Assembly (NCBI GenBank): GCA_003049485.1
Contig: PYST01000017.1
Span: 1 to 64,000 of the forward strand
From: Ophioceras dolichostomum
Lineage: Eukaryota; Ascomycota; Sordariomycetes; Magnaporthales; Ophioceraceae
Length of the DNA: 64,000 nucleotides
Direction: 5' to 3'
Positions within the stretch are counted from its first letter, which is position 1, and each line of letters begins with the position of its first letter. Below are positions 33,613 through 44,642 of the stretch, in pieces. The notes beneath the pieces are model-generated. The model was not told the origin of the DNA, did no database searches, and saw nothing but the letters and a program-made list of their open reading frames with translations. Position numbers and translations under genes: made by a program.

Positions 33613-35320
33613 TTGAGCTTAGTGTGGAGTACTATAAGATGGAGGTAAGATAGATGAGGTATGGGTAGGAAGGGTAGGAAGGGAAGGTAGGTAGGATAGG
33701 TAGGTACCTAGGTGAGTGTAAGGGGTTGACGGGACGGCGTGGTGTTATAGGGGGCGCGACTTGTGTGGACTACCGAAGGAATTAGAGAGGTCAGGGGCAC
33801 GTTCGGGATTGAGGAGAGGTGATAGGCAGGGAAGAAGGGCAGATGGGGAGGTGGCTGTGTGAGAAGGAAAACCCCCTTCCAGGGAGCTGGAGCTGGACGA
33901 GCGAGATGTTGTTTGGTTGGTCCAGGGGGACGGGGGATAGGGGTATTGTTGTCTTGTGTGAGAATGAGAATTTGAGGGATGGTATGAAAGAGGAGCTTTC
34001 ATCAACCTCTTCCGAGTGGTCAAGGGAATATCTACCCGATAAGAGAACGTCCGTATATGGGCTTGGGAGATGCAGTCAGAGGTGTGTTTTGGTTGAAGCG
34101 AGGAGAAAGGCTTGATTGGGAAAATTACACGAGAAATGCGAGAGGTTCAGCTTTAGGAGTCCGAAATTGTGTTCCGCGTGGCCAAACCAAAACGGACGAT
34201 AAGTTGCGAGAAGGCAGGCACGTTTGCCGGCTCACGCATGCTGCCTTCCATGATCCGAGAACTCAGAATGGGGCGGTCTCCCGCCTTCAGCAAGCCTCAT
34301 ATGCTTGGCACCTTCCTACATTGATGTTCGCTCAGACCTACGGCCAATGGGAACGCATGACGAATTGGGTGGAGCTTACCGCTGAACGGGATGGGATGAT
34401 TGTATTTAGGTTGCGTCGGTTGTTTCGTACGTAAGGTACGGTAACTTCTTACCAATGCTGTCCAAATCGGTGCGGAATTCCATTCCAGGTAAGGAACCCC
34501 CCAAAGGTCGATTACACCCACGATACGAACACGGCACTCCTGCCAGAACTCATAAGATCCAATGAGGGATGTCCCTGCCTTTACGGTTCAAGCTTCTACC
34601 TCCACACTGTCATGGTATCTCCATACAGAAGAGATCAAAAGGACCTCGCACGTCAGGTTAGGAGGCGGTCCGGCTCGGGGATGTGGCATGCAGTCTTGAA
34701 AGGACCGCCGCAGCAGTGTGGCATAGTAGTGCATACGTCGTATGACCGCCGACCACTCACACCCTCCTTCCCACCCAGCCAGCCATCCTTCCCTCAGCTT
34801 CACACTGGCCCAGTCGTCGCCGTCATGGGCAAATGGTTGGGTTGAGACAAAAGATGTTGGTTGATTTCAAACGATTATATGAATGTCCGTTATCTCTTCC
34901 CACCACTCGCTCTACAGCACTAACGACGGCTCAGTCTCTCAGATCGTGGAAAATATCTCCCACATACATATATCAAGCTTTTTCTGTTTTTTAATTTTGA
35001 CAAACCGGAAGCATCCCGCGCTGCGCACAACAAACGAAAGGAAGGAAGGCATTCGACCGACTGAGAAGTAATGAGGAAAACCACATAGAGAAAGAAAAAA
35101 TGCAAGGAATTGATCATGAAAGAGGGTGCAGAATCGAACGACTATCTCCTTGGACTTCCGCCTCTGACCACTGCCTCGCTTTCGGCTCTCCCAATTTGGC
35201 TGCCTCATTCCTTTCCATCTCGTCAAACAAACACACAGCAACAAACAGGCACCATCAAGCACCGACCGAAGTTAAGGTGCTGGGCGCACAAGCCGACCGT
35301 CGATGATAGTAGCTGCACGC
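33613..35320. other. intergenic region between convergent DMATS and GMC genes
   Basis: The 3' flank of DMATS carries a GGTAGG/TACCTAGGT run (33664-33715). No gene supported. Confidence 0.5.
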
Positions 35321-35471
35321 TTAATGACCGTCGAGATGGTACTCATCCTTGATCATATCCGCGACCTGTCGTGGATCATCCATTCATGTCCCATCCACAT
35401 GGTCAGTTCAACATGCCCAGAAAAAGAAATCAACAAGCAGGGGTGGATGGGGAAGAGAGGGAGGGAAACAA

Positions 35472-35502
<31 letters not shown>

Positions 35503-37763
35503 CTAACCTTCTCACCCGTCGCATACATAGTGGCAGTAGGCGGCCCACTCAGCTCGAACGGCCAGTAGCTCACGTCCACGACCCTCAGCCTATTCGTCCC
35601 ATACACCTTCATCTTCGGGCTGAGCACCCCGCCCTTCGCCCTCGGCATCATCGGCGCCGTGCAGCACTGATGCGAGCTCCCCGGCGCCATGTTGTCCCTC
35701 GCCACCGCGATGATCTGCTCGTCCGTGACGACGCCGGCGCCGAACGGCGCCTGCTCGACGGGGCCCAGCGCCGCGAACGGCGCCGAGGCCGCCAGCGCGC
35801 GCTGCCTCCTGAACAGCTGCGCGAGCACCGCGAGGTCGGTCGGGTCCGTCGCGGCGCGGTAGTCGATGCGGGGGGCCGCGAGGGGGTCCGTCGAGACCAG
35901 GGACAGGTTGCCCCTGCTGAGCGGTTTTAGTTGAAAAAGCTGCCCGCCGTTGCCCGAGTCCCAGTTCACGGAGCCCACAGCCGTGTCGGCGTCTGCGAAC
36001 TGCGAGAGCACCACGCGCCGCTGCGCCGCGTAGCCGGCCAGAACCGTCGCGTCAGCGTCCGAGGGGAGCGACAAAGCAGGGTCGCGCGCGCGCGCGTCAG
36101 ACAGGATGCGCGTGTACGCCGCCGAGGAAGTGCTGCCGCCGGTCGCGTCGCGCAGCGAGAGGAAGCCGAAGTGGTTGCCCAGGTACCGGCAGACGGTGTA
36201 CACCGAGGGGGAGCCGGCGTCGTACAGCGCGCGCTGCTGGGCAGCGTAGGCGGCGTCGCCCAGGAAGGTGGTGACGTTGGGCGTGATGCCGTTCGTGAAC
36301 GTGTAGGGGATCTGCAGGGAGTACTGCTCCTGCAGGTTCTGGCCTACGCCTGGCAGGTTGACGAGCAGGGGGATGCCCAGTGCGGCGAGGGCGGCCTTGG
36401 GGCCGATACCTGAGAGCTGCAGGATCTGCGGGGTGTGCAGCGCGCCGGCGGCGAGGATGACTTCCTTGGTAGCCAGGACGGTAGATAACGAACCGCCGGC
36501 GGAGGGGAGGTAGGAGACGCCCGTGGCGGTTGGAGTGATGCCGCCGCCGCCGCTGGAGAAGAGGACCTTGGCGACGTGGTTGTTGACGAGGAGGTGGAAG
36601 TTGGGCCGGGTCGCCGAGACTCGGTCGTAGTGGTTGCGCCTGGCGTGGGAGCGCGTCCACGCCCTGTTGGCGTCGATGGCCACCGGCTGGTTGAAGAAGC
36701 CTGCGTTCTTGCCGGAGAGGGGGTCGACTAGCTTTGGGATGCCGATAGCCTTGGCCGCCGCGGTCCAGGCAGCTGTAGGAAGGGGTGATTGGGGGGATTT
36801 TGGTGTCAGGAAGAAAAGAGCAAGGAGGGTTTGAAGGTGTATGGTGACGCACGTTGCGAAAAAGGGGGCTGGCAGTGGTGGAGGGAATATTACGAACCGG
36901 TTCCAGGGTAGATGAAGTTGGGGTACGAGTACTGGACGGGTCCACCGGTTCCGCGCAGGGAGGGATCCCATGAGATGTTGTTGGCAGCGGCGAACGCTGG
37001 GCTCGGGGCGGTGAAGTTCTCGCTCTACGGTCGTAGCCAGTGGACGACGGATCAGCATCTGTTGGTAAGCTCTGGTTTCCCTTTTCGTTTTGAGTTCGTT
37101 CCCGTGCGGCCCCCTCCTCGCCTAGGACATTTTGTCTCCCTCTAAGTCGGCTGGGTGACAAACCCAGGAGAGGATTTATCATCTACGCACCTTCTTGAAG
37201 TACGGAAGCATGTCGCTCCAGCCCCAGCCAGGATTGCCAAGTGACTCCCAGCCGTCATAGTCGGTGATGGTACCCCTGAGGTAATTCATGGCGTTGATGG
37301 TGCTGCCGCCACCGGCCACCCTCGCGACCACAGACGCAAAGGTCCGGCCGTTGAGTGCCTGCTGAGGCTCCAGCACCAGTCCCGGCCAGATGTATGCGCT
37401 GGGATTCCAGGCCCCGGGAACCAGGATAGCGTCCTCGCCCTGGTCGAGTGGTCCGGCCTCGATGACAAGAACTTGCACTGCACGCACGCTGCTGTTAGTC
37501 TGTGTTCATGCAACCTACATACTTGAGGCACCCGTGTGCTTCCGGATTGGGAGTTGAAAGTTCGCCCACGTACCGTTCGGGTCCTCAGTCAACCTGTCAG
37601 CCAGCGTCAGTCCAGCGATGCCACCACCGGCGATGACGAAGTGGTAGCTGCTGCTGACCTGGCGCTCGTTAATGACGGTGGCGTGGCGACGGAGACTAAG
37701 AGCCCCGCTAAGGGGCACAAGGAAGAGCCCACAGAGGAGCAGCATGGTCGATGGCCTTGCCAT
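35321..37763 (-). CDS. secreted GMC-family FAD oxidoreductase, five exons
   Basis: Oxidises an alcohol or a hydride-donating carbon using FAD. Exons 37763-37574, 37477-37191, 37024-36898, 36772-35508 and 35365-35321 join in phase to 637 aa; the 45-bp last exon supplies the family C terminus VADMIK. A signal peptide is seen (MARPSTMLLLCGLFLVPLSGALS). The FAD motif GGGIAG is at 46-51. GMC signature 1 is ARVAGGGSTINAMNYLRG and signature 2 is GALHTPQILQLSGIG. The first catalytic His is H569 (GSSHQCC). The second, usually His in a GHP context, is Pro612 (SGPPTATMYA), which may change chemistry. It is adjacent to a DMATS gene; the A. nidulans prenyl-xanthone gene xptC is also a GMC oxidoreductase, so a role in modifying the prenyl group or ring is plausible. 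Confidence 0.92.
35472..35497. repeat. (AGC)n microsatellite inside GMC intron 4
   Basis: About eight AGC/CAG units within the last intron (35366-35507). If the intron were retained, the minus-strand reading would add an Ala run, as the unspliced frame shows. Confidence 0.85.
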
Positions 37764-40512
37764 CTTGGAAAGGGGTGAGGGTGAGTGAGCGGGAGGACGG
37801 GAGTGACGACGAGTGTGTCCAGTCCCAGCAGAGGCAGGCCGAGCACCTTGAAAGCACCTTGAGGTGGCAGCGTCGAGGAGAATAACGAGTGAGTGTGTGG
37901 GGGCCAGAGCCATCTCGAAGGACAGGAAGGGCGTCCATCGTCGCGTTTAAACGTTTCTCTGAGACGTTCTCGTGAAGCTCTCATCGGAGAGTCCGATGGC
38001 GGCGGCGGCGGCCTCTAGCTCGACAAGGTCTTTTCACGCTCCATGGCCGGCCGGTTCGAACACCGCTGACAGATCTACCTATTCTTGTCCCGATCGAGGC
38101 ATGTGCCTAGTGTTCGTTCTCCATCTCGTTTTTGCCCAGCTCTGCTGATCTGATCCCGGAGATTCGTCGTGGTCTCAAAAAATCTGCTTCGCCGTACGGG
38201 AGGAGCGGCACCATTGGCCAATGGCAGTCGATCCCTTGTGTTCTCCCATCGTGGATGACTATGCCTGCCTGCCCCGGTCCGGTGCGACCCCGCTTTTTCC
38301 CATGTGGCTTCGTCACAGTCGCATCTCTAAGTCAAGTCCTGATTCCACCCGCCCACACCACACTGCCTATTCCGGCCATTTTCTGGAGGATTGCGCATAT
38401 GTACCAACCTAGGTATGCACAACTTGGCTGTCAGAAGTGGTACCGACCTGCCCACCGGCCGGCCAGCCAGCCAAGAGTTGCCTAGTGCCAGCTTCAGGGG
38501 AGGTGATGGGTGGACAGAGGATGGCTCAGGCGGAAGTGGAGAGCGACATATCCGTCTGGATCCCGGCTTGTGGACGCGCTCACGGGTAATCGACCCGTGA
38601 GATGAAGCTTATTTGTTCCTTTTCATGCTCACACTCGCTAGGACTGATGACCTGAGATGACAGTGGTTCGTCGTTCGGCCCAGACGGAGAATCATGGCCG
38701 CTAGCTCCGGAAGAGAGAGAAAAGGGGATTGAGGCGTGTTTTGATAGACAAATTAGCACAAGCGATCACGGTCTAGCTGGAGCTCGTTTTTTGTCCGTAT
38801 GCCGTTCGCCTTGATGAGCGCCTTCGTCGCCATATTGGGAGTGACCCAGCGGATTGGGTCCTTCAACAGAGTTTACGACGTTGGAGATGGTGGACGGAAC
38901 TTCACGTGTTAAACATCGACAAGATTTTGCTGCTGCATGATGTCACGGAACACAACGCTGGTCGAGGCACGCGTTTTGGGTTGATTATTATCACCATATG
39001 CAGCTCGAAATTGAAGTGCGGACGGTTATGTGCCCCTGGTGAGAAGCTTCTCTGTCCTCCAAACCAGGTACCAGGGAGCACACTCGAAGGGGACAGACAG
39101 ACAGACAGCATGCGTGCGTAGGTAATCATCATTGCAGGGGAAACGAAGACGCGAGCTCGTCCGCTTCTTCCCTCTCAGTTCCATCATTTGGAGCCCGCCC
39201 AACTAAGGCTTCGAGAAGGGAAACCGGCTGCATTGCCCGGGGCAGGGATCTCGGCGTTGTACGGTATTACTGTATACTTTGTCCCCTGCTGTGATACCCA
39301 CCTATTGCTTGCTTGCTTGCTTCTCTACGCGGCACAGCAAGAAAACGATAACGGGTGTGTGGCATGCTGTATCTTGGTCCCGCCGTTGCCATTTCCCGAT
39401 AGTGACCCACACTTCGGGGGTGATACGCTCGGGGTGGGTCCCACTCGCCCTTGCTCGGGACTCACAAACGGGCAGCCCAACCCAAGGGTCCCCCTTCGTC
39501 TGAATCCCCCACCCACGCCACAAACGGTACATGATGCCTTGCAGCCGGTCGCAATGTAAACTCCAACGGCGGACGGGACAGCTTGAGCGGAGGAAACGTT
39601 CTTGAAGCCGCTTAACCCCGGATGTACCGCGCAGCTTCTTTTCAGCTGGGCGGAACGCGGAGTGACGGTTGACCTTCAGCCATACTACTGCTCTCATCGC
39701 TTACCTAAAGTCCTACACTAACAAGCCCCGTCCGTGGCTGAACTTCCGACTCCCGTGACGTCGAGGCTTGCTTCGCTTGCCTCGTGGACATGGCGTGTTT
39801 TGACATCATATCTGCTCATTCTATTTTCAGGGGATTATAGTAGTATCCATTTTACAGAAAACGCATCTGGCAGGAAATTTGCTCAACAACGAACGCTCTT
39901 TGATATAAAACCACGTAGTAAACCGCTGCACTCCTACGAAAAAGATGGGAAAAGTCCTTGCAGCTGAGAGAGGCCCGTGTTTTCTGTTCGTCCGGTGTTA
40001 GACTTTTCGGCTGGGTGGCAATTAATACTGTACCACCAGCCCCTCCGCGGGGGTTCCTTGTGTAGCCTCAGCAGCGAGGAAAGACTCGGGGGAATTGTGA
40101 TGCCGTGAGAGCGAGCTCGCGCCCGGCCCGTAGGCTGTAGCCCGACCGGTTGATTACCGTGGCCCAAAAGATAGAGGGCACTGGTGTGCGTGCGTGTACC
40201 CAAGCACAGCGCATTTAGCCTCTGCAGAAGTTGAATCTACGGGCATACAGCTTGTGGAGTGCAGCGTGCTGACAGTTTCGGTCCCCATTATCCGCCTGTC
40301 TAGGTATCTATCCCGCATATATATCGAGCTTTTGAAGTCCCCTACCAGGCAAGCGTAGGTGCAGTTATTACTGCAGTTAGCTTCAACTGGCCCGTCAGTC
40401 TGGTCTACTTTCAATCTGATCTGATCACAGCGGTTCCAAAGTCACAACTCAGTAATCACCTACAGTAGCTTTCCAAGACAGTACACAGTCCTACCTACGT
40501 ACTCAGGCCGTC
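37764..40512. other. divergent promoter region between GMC and AvfA-like genes, 2.7 kb
   Basis: No supported gene. It probably contains regulatory sites for both flanking cluster genes. No clear TATA box near either start. Confidence 0.45.
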
Positions 40513-41334
40513 ATGGCTTCGTCTACCCCCTCAACAGTATCATACGCCGTCCTCGGCAGCACGGGGAACTGCGGCTCGGCGCTCATCCAGAATCTGCTGG
40601 AGCAGTCGCCGCACAACCGCGTGCACGCCTACTGCCGCAACCAGGGCAAGCTCCACCGGCTGCTCCCCGAGACCGTCGACAACAAGCAAGTGCGCGTCTT
40701 CCAGGGCAGCATCCACGACGTCGAGCTGATGGCCGACTGCGTGCGCGGCACCCGCGCCGTCTTCCTCGTGGTGACCAGCAACGACAACATCCCGGGCTGC
40801 CGCCTCAGCCAGGACAGCGCGGGCGCCGTGATCGAGGCCCTGCAGAAGATCAAGTCCGAGCCGGGCGCTGCGGGGACCAAACTGCCCAAGATGGTCCTCC
40901 TCAGCTCGGCCACAATCGACAACTACCTCTCGCGCAACATGCCGGGCTGGTTCCGCCCCGTCATGCTCGCGGCCGCGTCGCACGTCTACGAGGACCTGAG
41001 ACGCACCGAGAAGCTGCTGCGCTCGCACGAGGACTGGCTCACGTCCATCTTCATCAAGCCGGCGGGGCTGTCGCCGGACGTCAGCAGGGGCCACCGCCTG
41101 ACGCTGGACGAGGAGGAGAGCTTCATCAGCTACCTGGACCTGTCGGCCGGCATGATCGAAGCCGCTATGGACGACGAGGGCCGGTACGACGGGCTCAACG
41201 TCGGCGTCGTCAACGCCAAGAGGGGCGTCGGCGCCAAGTTTCCCAAGGGCACGCCCATGTGCATCTTGATGGGCTTGCTGAGGCATTGGTTCCCGTGGAT
41301 GCATAACTATTTGCCGTCGACGGGGCCGTCGTGA
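40513..41334 (+). CDS. NAD(P)-binding NmrA/AvfA-like oxidoreductase
   Basis: Atypical short-chain dehydrogenase of the NmrA-like/averufin-oxidase group. Single exon, 273 aa. The N-terminal Rossmann motif GSTGNCG is at residues 15-21, followed by a dinucleotide-binding CRNQGKL loop. The substrate half includes LLSSATIDNYLSRN, and a Lys-Pro pair (IFIKPAGLSPD) is common in this group. There is no Tyr-x3-Lys catalytic pair of classical SDRs. Relatives include AvfA (aflatoxin), MdpK (monodictyphenone) and similar genes, which act near the anthraquinone-to-xanthone or averufin-to-hydroxyversicolorone steps. It lies 1.2 kb before the Baeyer-Villiger gene on the same strand, which fits that context. 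The exact reaction is inference. Confidence 0.88.
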   Translation: MASSTPSTVSYAVLGSTGNCGSALIQNLLEQSPHNRVHAYCRNQGKLHRLLPETVDNKQVRVFQGSIHDVELMADCVRGTRAVFLVVTSNDNIPGCRLSQDSAGAVIEALQKIKSEPGAAGTKLPKMVLLSSATIDNYLSRNMPGWFRPVMLAAASHVYEDLRRTEKLLRSHEDWLTSIFIKPAGLSPDVSRGHRLTLDEEESFISYLDLSAGMIEAAMDDEGRYDGLNVGVVNAKRGVGAKFPKGTPMCILMGLLRHWFPWMHNYLPSTGPS

Positions 41335-42573
41335 GGGGTTGACGAAGGAGGATGATTTATCGTTGTTATATCTAGAGGTGGCTGGTGCCCTATATGGTCC
41401 CCTAGCTTACTTAGCTGGGCGCTGATGAGCAGCGTATTGGCGGAAAGGTCGACGAATGTGGCGTGATGGAAGATAACACGCCATAGTCGCATACTCCCCC
41501 TACCCATGGAAGTCGCGCTAGCTAGTGTTTGGGATCTTGCAGTCGCGTATCTTTGATATCTGAATCTTTTTCATTTGCTCGAATCTAAGTTTGCCCTGCA
41601 CTCTTTTTTTGGCAGTTATAATAGTAGCCCACGACAATGATGATGGTGGCACATTTTACGGCCTATTCGCCTTGCTTGCAAAGACTTTTTCGTGACCATC
41701 CCGGAGAGGTCGAGATGGGCTCATCGTCACGCCAGATGCGTTGTTGCGCGCTGATTCCTTTGCGATCATGCCTCACTTTTGATGAACGCAAGCATCACTG
41801 TCTCGCAACGCTCCACAGAATGACCTTCCCTTTTTCTTTTACGAAAATACCATGCATCTCTATAATGGGCTGTTCATCAAGATCAAGATGAAATATCCGG
41901 ACTCATATACTATTTCCACCGAAAGCGCCGATTGGAATCGGATGCTAGATGATATACGGTGTACGGCCGGGGCCGAATTCGCGTTCAGTCCCTCAAAGCC
42001 ATCCCGTCGGTGGCACCACTTGTGGTCAGACGCGGAGGGCCTTTGCGTATCGGAGTCTCTGTAGAGACGCCTTAGGTGTGTATGTTTGTTGCTGCATGTG
42101 TATCGGTGACACAGTCGTAGCGGCCGGTCATGTAAGTTCCGTAGCTAACGCCTAGAAGTGGTGGGTGTTCGGTCCTTCCGACATGCCGAAGCGGCGTAAG
42201 CAGATGAACATGCCGAGCGCCTATCTGCTTTCGTTGGTTCGGAGTTAATCAGCTGCTCTAACTGCGGCCACATGCGAGAAGTAGCAATAGCACTTACACG
42301 CTCTTATGCATGCTCTATAAATGCTTCTGACCGTAGTGATGATGGAGAGCAAAGTTGAGCTTCCCATTTCAGCCCTCGTCTTGGATACACAAACACAGTC
42401 TACCTACCTAGGTACCTTACTTATCTGTCTACCTACCCATCTGACTCGCCCCCGAGACTACTACTAGTTCCCACCAATCATCATACACTCCTCCTTTCCC
42501 CATTCCCTTGTCGCTTCACCGCAAAAGAACATCTAGGCCTCTACACATCATCGCCATCACTATCTCCACCAAA
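41335..42573. other. intergenic region and promoter of the Baeyer-Villiger gene
   Basis: Contains a TATAAA box (42316-42321), an ACCTACCTAGGTACC element (42400-42415) and a CT-rich leader up to the start codon. No gene supported. Confidence 0.5.
42316..42321 (+). promoter_or_regulatory. TATA box of the Baeyer-Villiger oxidase gene
   Basis: TATAAA lies 258 bp upstream of the ATG at 42574, followed by a pyrimidine-rich leader. A long 5' leader would be needed. Inferred. Confidence 0.4.
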
Positions 42574-43947
42574 ATGGCGACCATTACACAGACCATCACC
42601 ACCACAGCGCCCATCCAGCTGGACCCAGCCCACGTGGGCATGGTCCGCGGCGGGCCCGGTGTGAAGCCCGGCTCCCTGGAAGAGTGCAACCGGCTGCTGC
42701 GTCTCAACCACGAGAAGTTCCACATGTTCTTCCGCGACACCGCGGGCCACAACCACATCGTGCACTCGCTCCTCACGATCCTTGCCCTGGGCGCGGGCTC
42801 CAAGGAGCTGCAGGACCGGTACGACGACGGCACGCCCATCCAGCGCGCCATGCCGTCCGTCGACGACTCCCTGCTCTCCACCCTCTCGGACCGGTCCGCC
42901 TTCCGCGCCGCCATGGGCGTCGTGGCGCGCTACCACACCTTCCTCGAGTTCTTTAAGGCCGAGATCTCCCGCCGCGGCTGGCGCGAGGTAATACTCGACT
43001 ACGTATTCTCGCGCGACGACGTCGCCGACGCCATGCTGGCCGCCATGTACGAGGGCGCCTACCACCCGATCATCCACCTGGGGCTCGGCGTCGAGTTCCA
43101 GCAGCCCGCCATCGTGGCCGAGGCGCTCGCCCAGGCCGCCGCGCACGACGACAGCCACATCTCGCGGCTGTTCCTCGACGCCGAGGCCGAGGCGTCCATC
43201 GCGTACCCGCTGCGCACGAAGCCCAGGTCGCTCGCGACGCTCATCGGCGAGGTCCGCAGCAACGACGCCATCCGCACGGCGCCGCGCTGGACCGACTTCG
43301 GCAACAAGATGCGCGACGGCGTCGTGGGCCGGGCCGGAGAGGAGATGGCGAGCCTCGCGGCGCAGTTCAAGATCGACATGACGGAGGAGGCGCTCGCGCG
43401 CCGCACGGCCGAGATGATCAGCACGTGCGCCTTCTTCGCAGGCGCGGCGCAGAGGGAGGGGAGGAAGACCAAGATCGACTTCTTCTACATGCACGACGTG
43501 ACGAGCAGCATCTTCTTCACGGTGCTGGCGCGGCAGGACTGGATCCCGCTCGCGGACCGCGTGCGGCTCGTCGAGTGGAAGGGGAGGCTCGACCTGGCGT
43601 GGTACGCCGTGGCCGGGTCGGCGCCGCTCGATGCGAAATGGATCTCGGAGTACTCCGGGGGGGCCGAGAGCGATGCGATGGGGTGGAAGGAGCTGTTCGA
43701 TGCTGTCTGTGCGGAGCACGACGACGGCCACGCGGCCAAGTTCATCCGTGCCTTGTACAACGGGGAGCAGGTGTGCAGGGAGTACGAGGATGGGGAGTGG
43801 GCGGACTACTTCCCCGTCAAGGGCGACATGTGGGTGAAGCTGGCGCGCATGTGCCAGGAGACGACGAAGAACATGCATCCGGACGTCAAGTGGGTGATGT
43901 TTACCGGGTTCGACCAGGGCTGGAAGCGGCCGGACCTCGCCAACTAG
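42574..43947 (+). CDS. questin-oxidase-like Baeyer-Villiger enzyme (AflY/MdpL/GedK family)
   Basis: Cofactor-poor ring-cleaving oxidase that inserts oxygen next to a quinone carbonyl, opening anthraquinones to benzophenones. Single exon, 457 aa from the ATG at 42574 (CACCAAAATGGC context, MATITQTITT). The frame also has an ATG 22 codons upstream in a Lys/Arg/His-rich stretch that is less likely. Family features: an N-terminal NHEKFHMFFRDTAGHNHIVHSLLTILALGA segment, the conserved YEGAYHPIIHLGLGVEF region, FFYMHDVTSSIFFTVL, and a C-terminal MWVKLARMCQE. Several His residues (HNHIVH, HPIIH, MHD) are in places typical of the family. Together with the anthrone oxygenase and TE-less PKS this points to cleavage of an emodin- or chrysophanol-type intermediate. 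Confidence 0.93.
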   Translation: MATITQTITTTAPIQLDPAHVGMVRGGPGVKPGSLEECNRLLRLNHEKFHMFFRDTAGHNHIVHSLLTILALGAGSKELQDRYDDGTPIQRAMPSVDDSLLSTLSDRSAFRAAMGVVARYHTFLEFFKAEISRRGWREVILDYVFSRDDVADAMLAAMYEGAYHPIIHLGLGVEFQQPAIVAEALAQAAAHDDSHISRLFLDAEAEASIAYPLRTKPRSLATLIGEVRSNDAIRTAPRWTDFGNKMRDGVVGRAGEEMASLAAQFKIDMTEEALARRTAEMISTCAFFAGAAQREGRKTKIDFFYMHDVTSSIFFTVLARQDWIPLADRVRLVEWKGRLDLAWYAVAGSAPLDAKWISEYSGGAESDAMGWKELFDAVCAEHDDGHAAKFIRALYNGEQVCREYEDGEWADYFPVKGDMWVKLARMCQETTKNMHPDVKWVMFTGFDQGWKRPDLAN

Positions 43948-44642
43948 ATCTGGCGGTAGTCAAGAAGGAAGGTAGATGTAGGTAGGTACCTAGGTAGCAG
44001 GATATCTGGAGCAGTGTTATCAAAAATGAGCAAACGGACATGCATTTCTTAAAGGATGGCGGTCAAGAAGTAATAACGAAAATTATCATCCTGCTAGCTT
44101 GTCGCTGATCGTGTATGCTAAGCCTGCAAACTGAACGGGCATTTCCTATACGCTGACTGGGAGAGGAAAAAAAAGAGATGTTGGAGAATGAAGTTGGATC
44201 GAGACAAAGAGTCTGAATATCAGCGCTCGCCATCTTACTGAACGAGATCGCGAGTTCGAGACGCGGTGAGTCGCTACGAAAGGTCCCCCGGATTCGAAGC
44301 CAAGAAAGCTTTTGTAGGTACGCACGACATCTCAACTTCGCGATCTCCGTCAATAAGAAGGTCGGCACCAGTAGCACTGCACCAGACCGGAACTCGCTGA
44401 GTGGGGAAGCAGCTGGAACGAACGAGACACAAAAAGGCTAGGGGAGAGAGACCAGAGCTTCTCAGCGTGGACCTTTCTAGCATCATCAGATACGATTGGG
44501 TTGGGATAAACTTTTTCGCTACATTGTAAAAACAGACAAAGGAAAATGAGAAGGCCAATCTCATGTAAAACTCTTCCTTCAAACAAACGAAAATGGGCTC
44601 AGCCCTGCCTGGCTAGCTACCTCAGGTTAGCAGTGTCAGCAC
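43948..44642. other. intergenic region between convergent genes
   Basis: The 3' flank of the Baeyer-Villiger gene carries a GGTAGGTACCTAGGTAG element (43980-43997). No gene supported. Confidence 0.5.
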
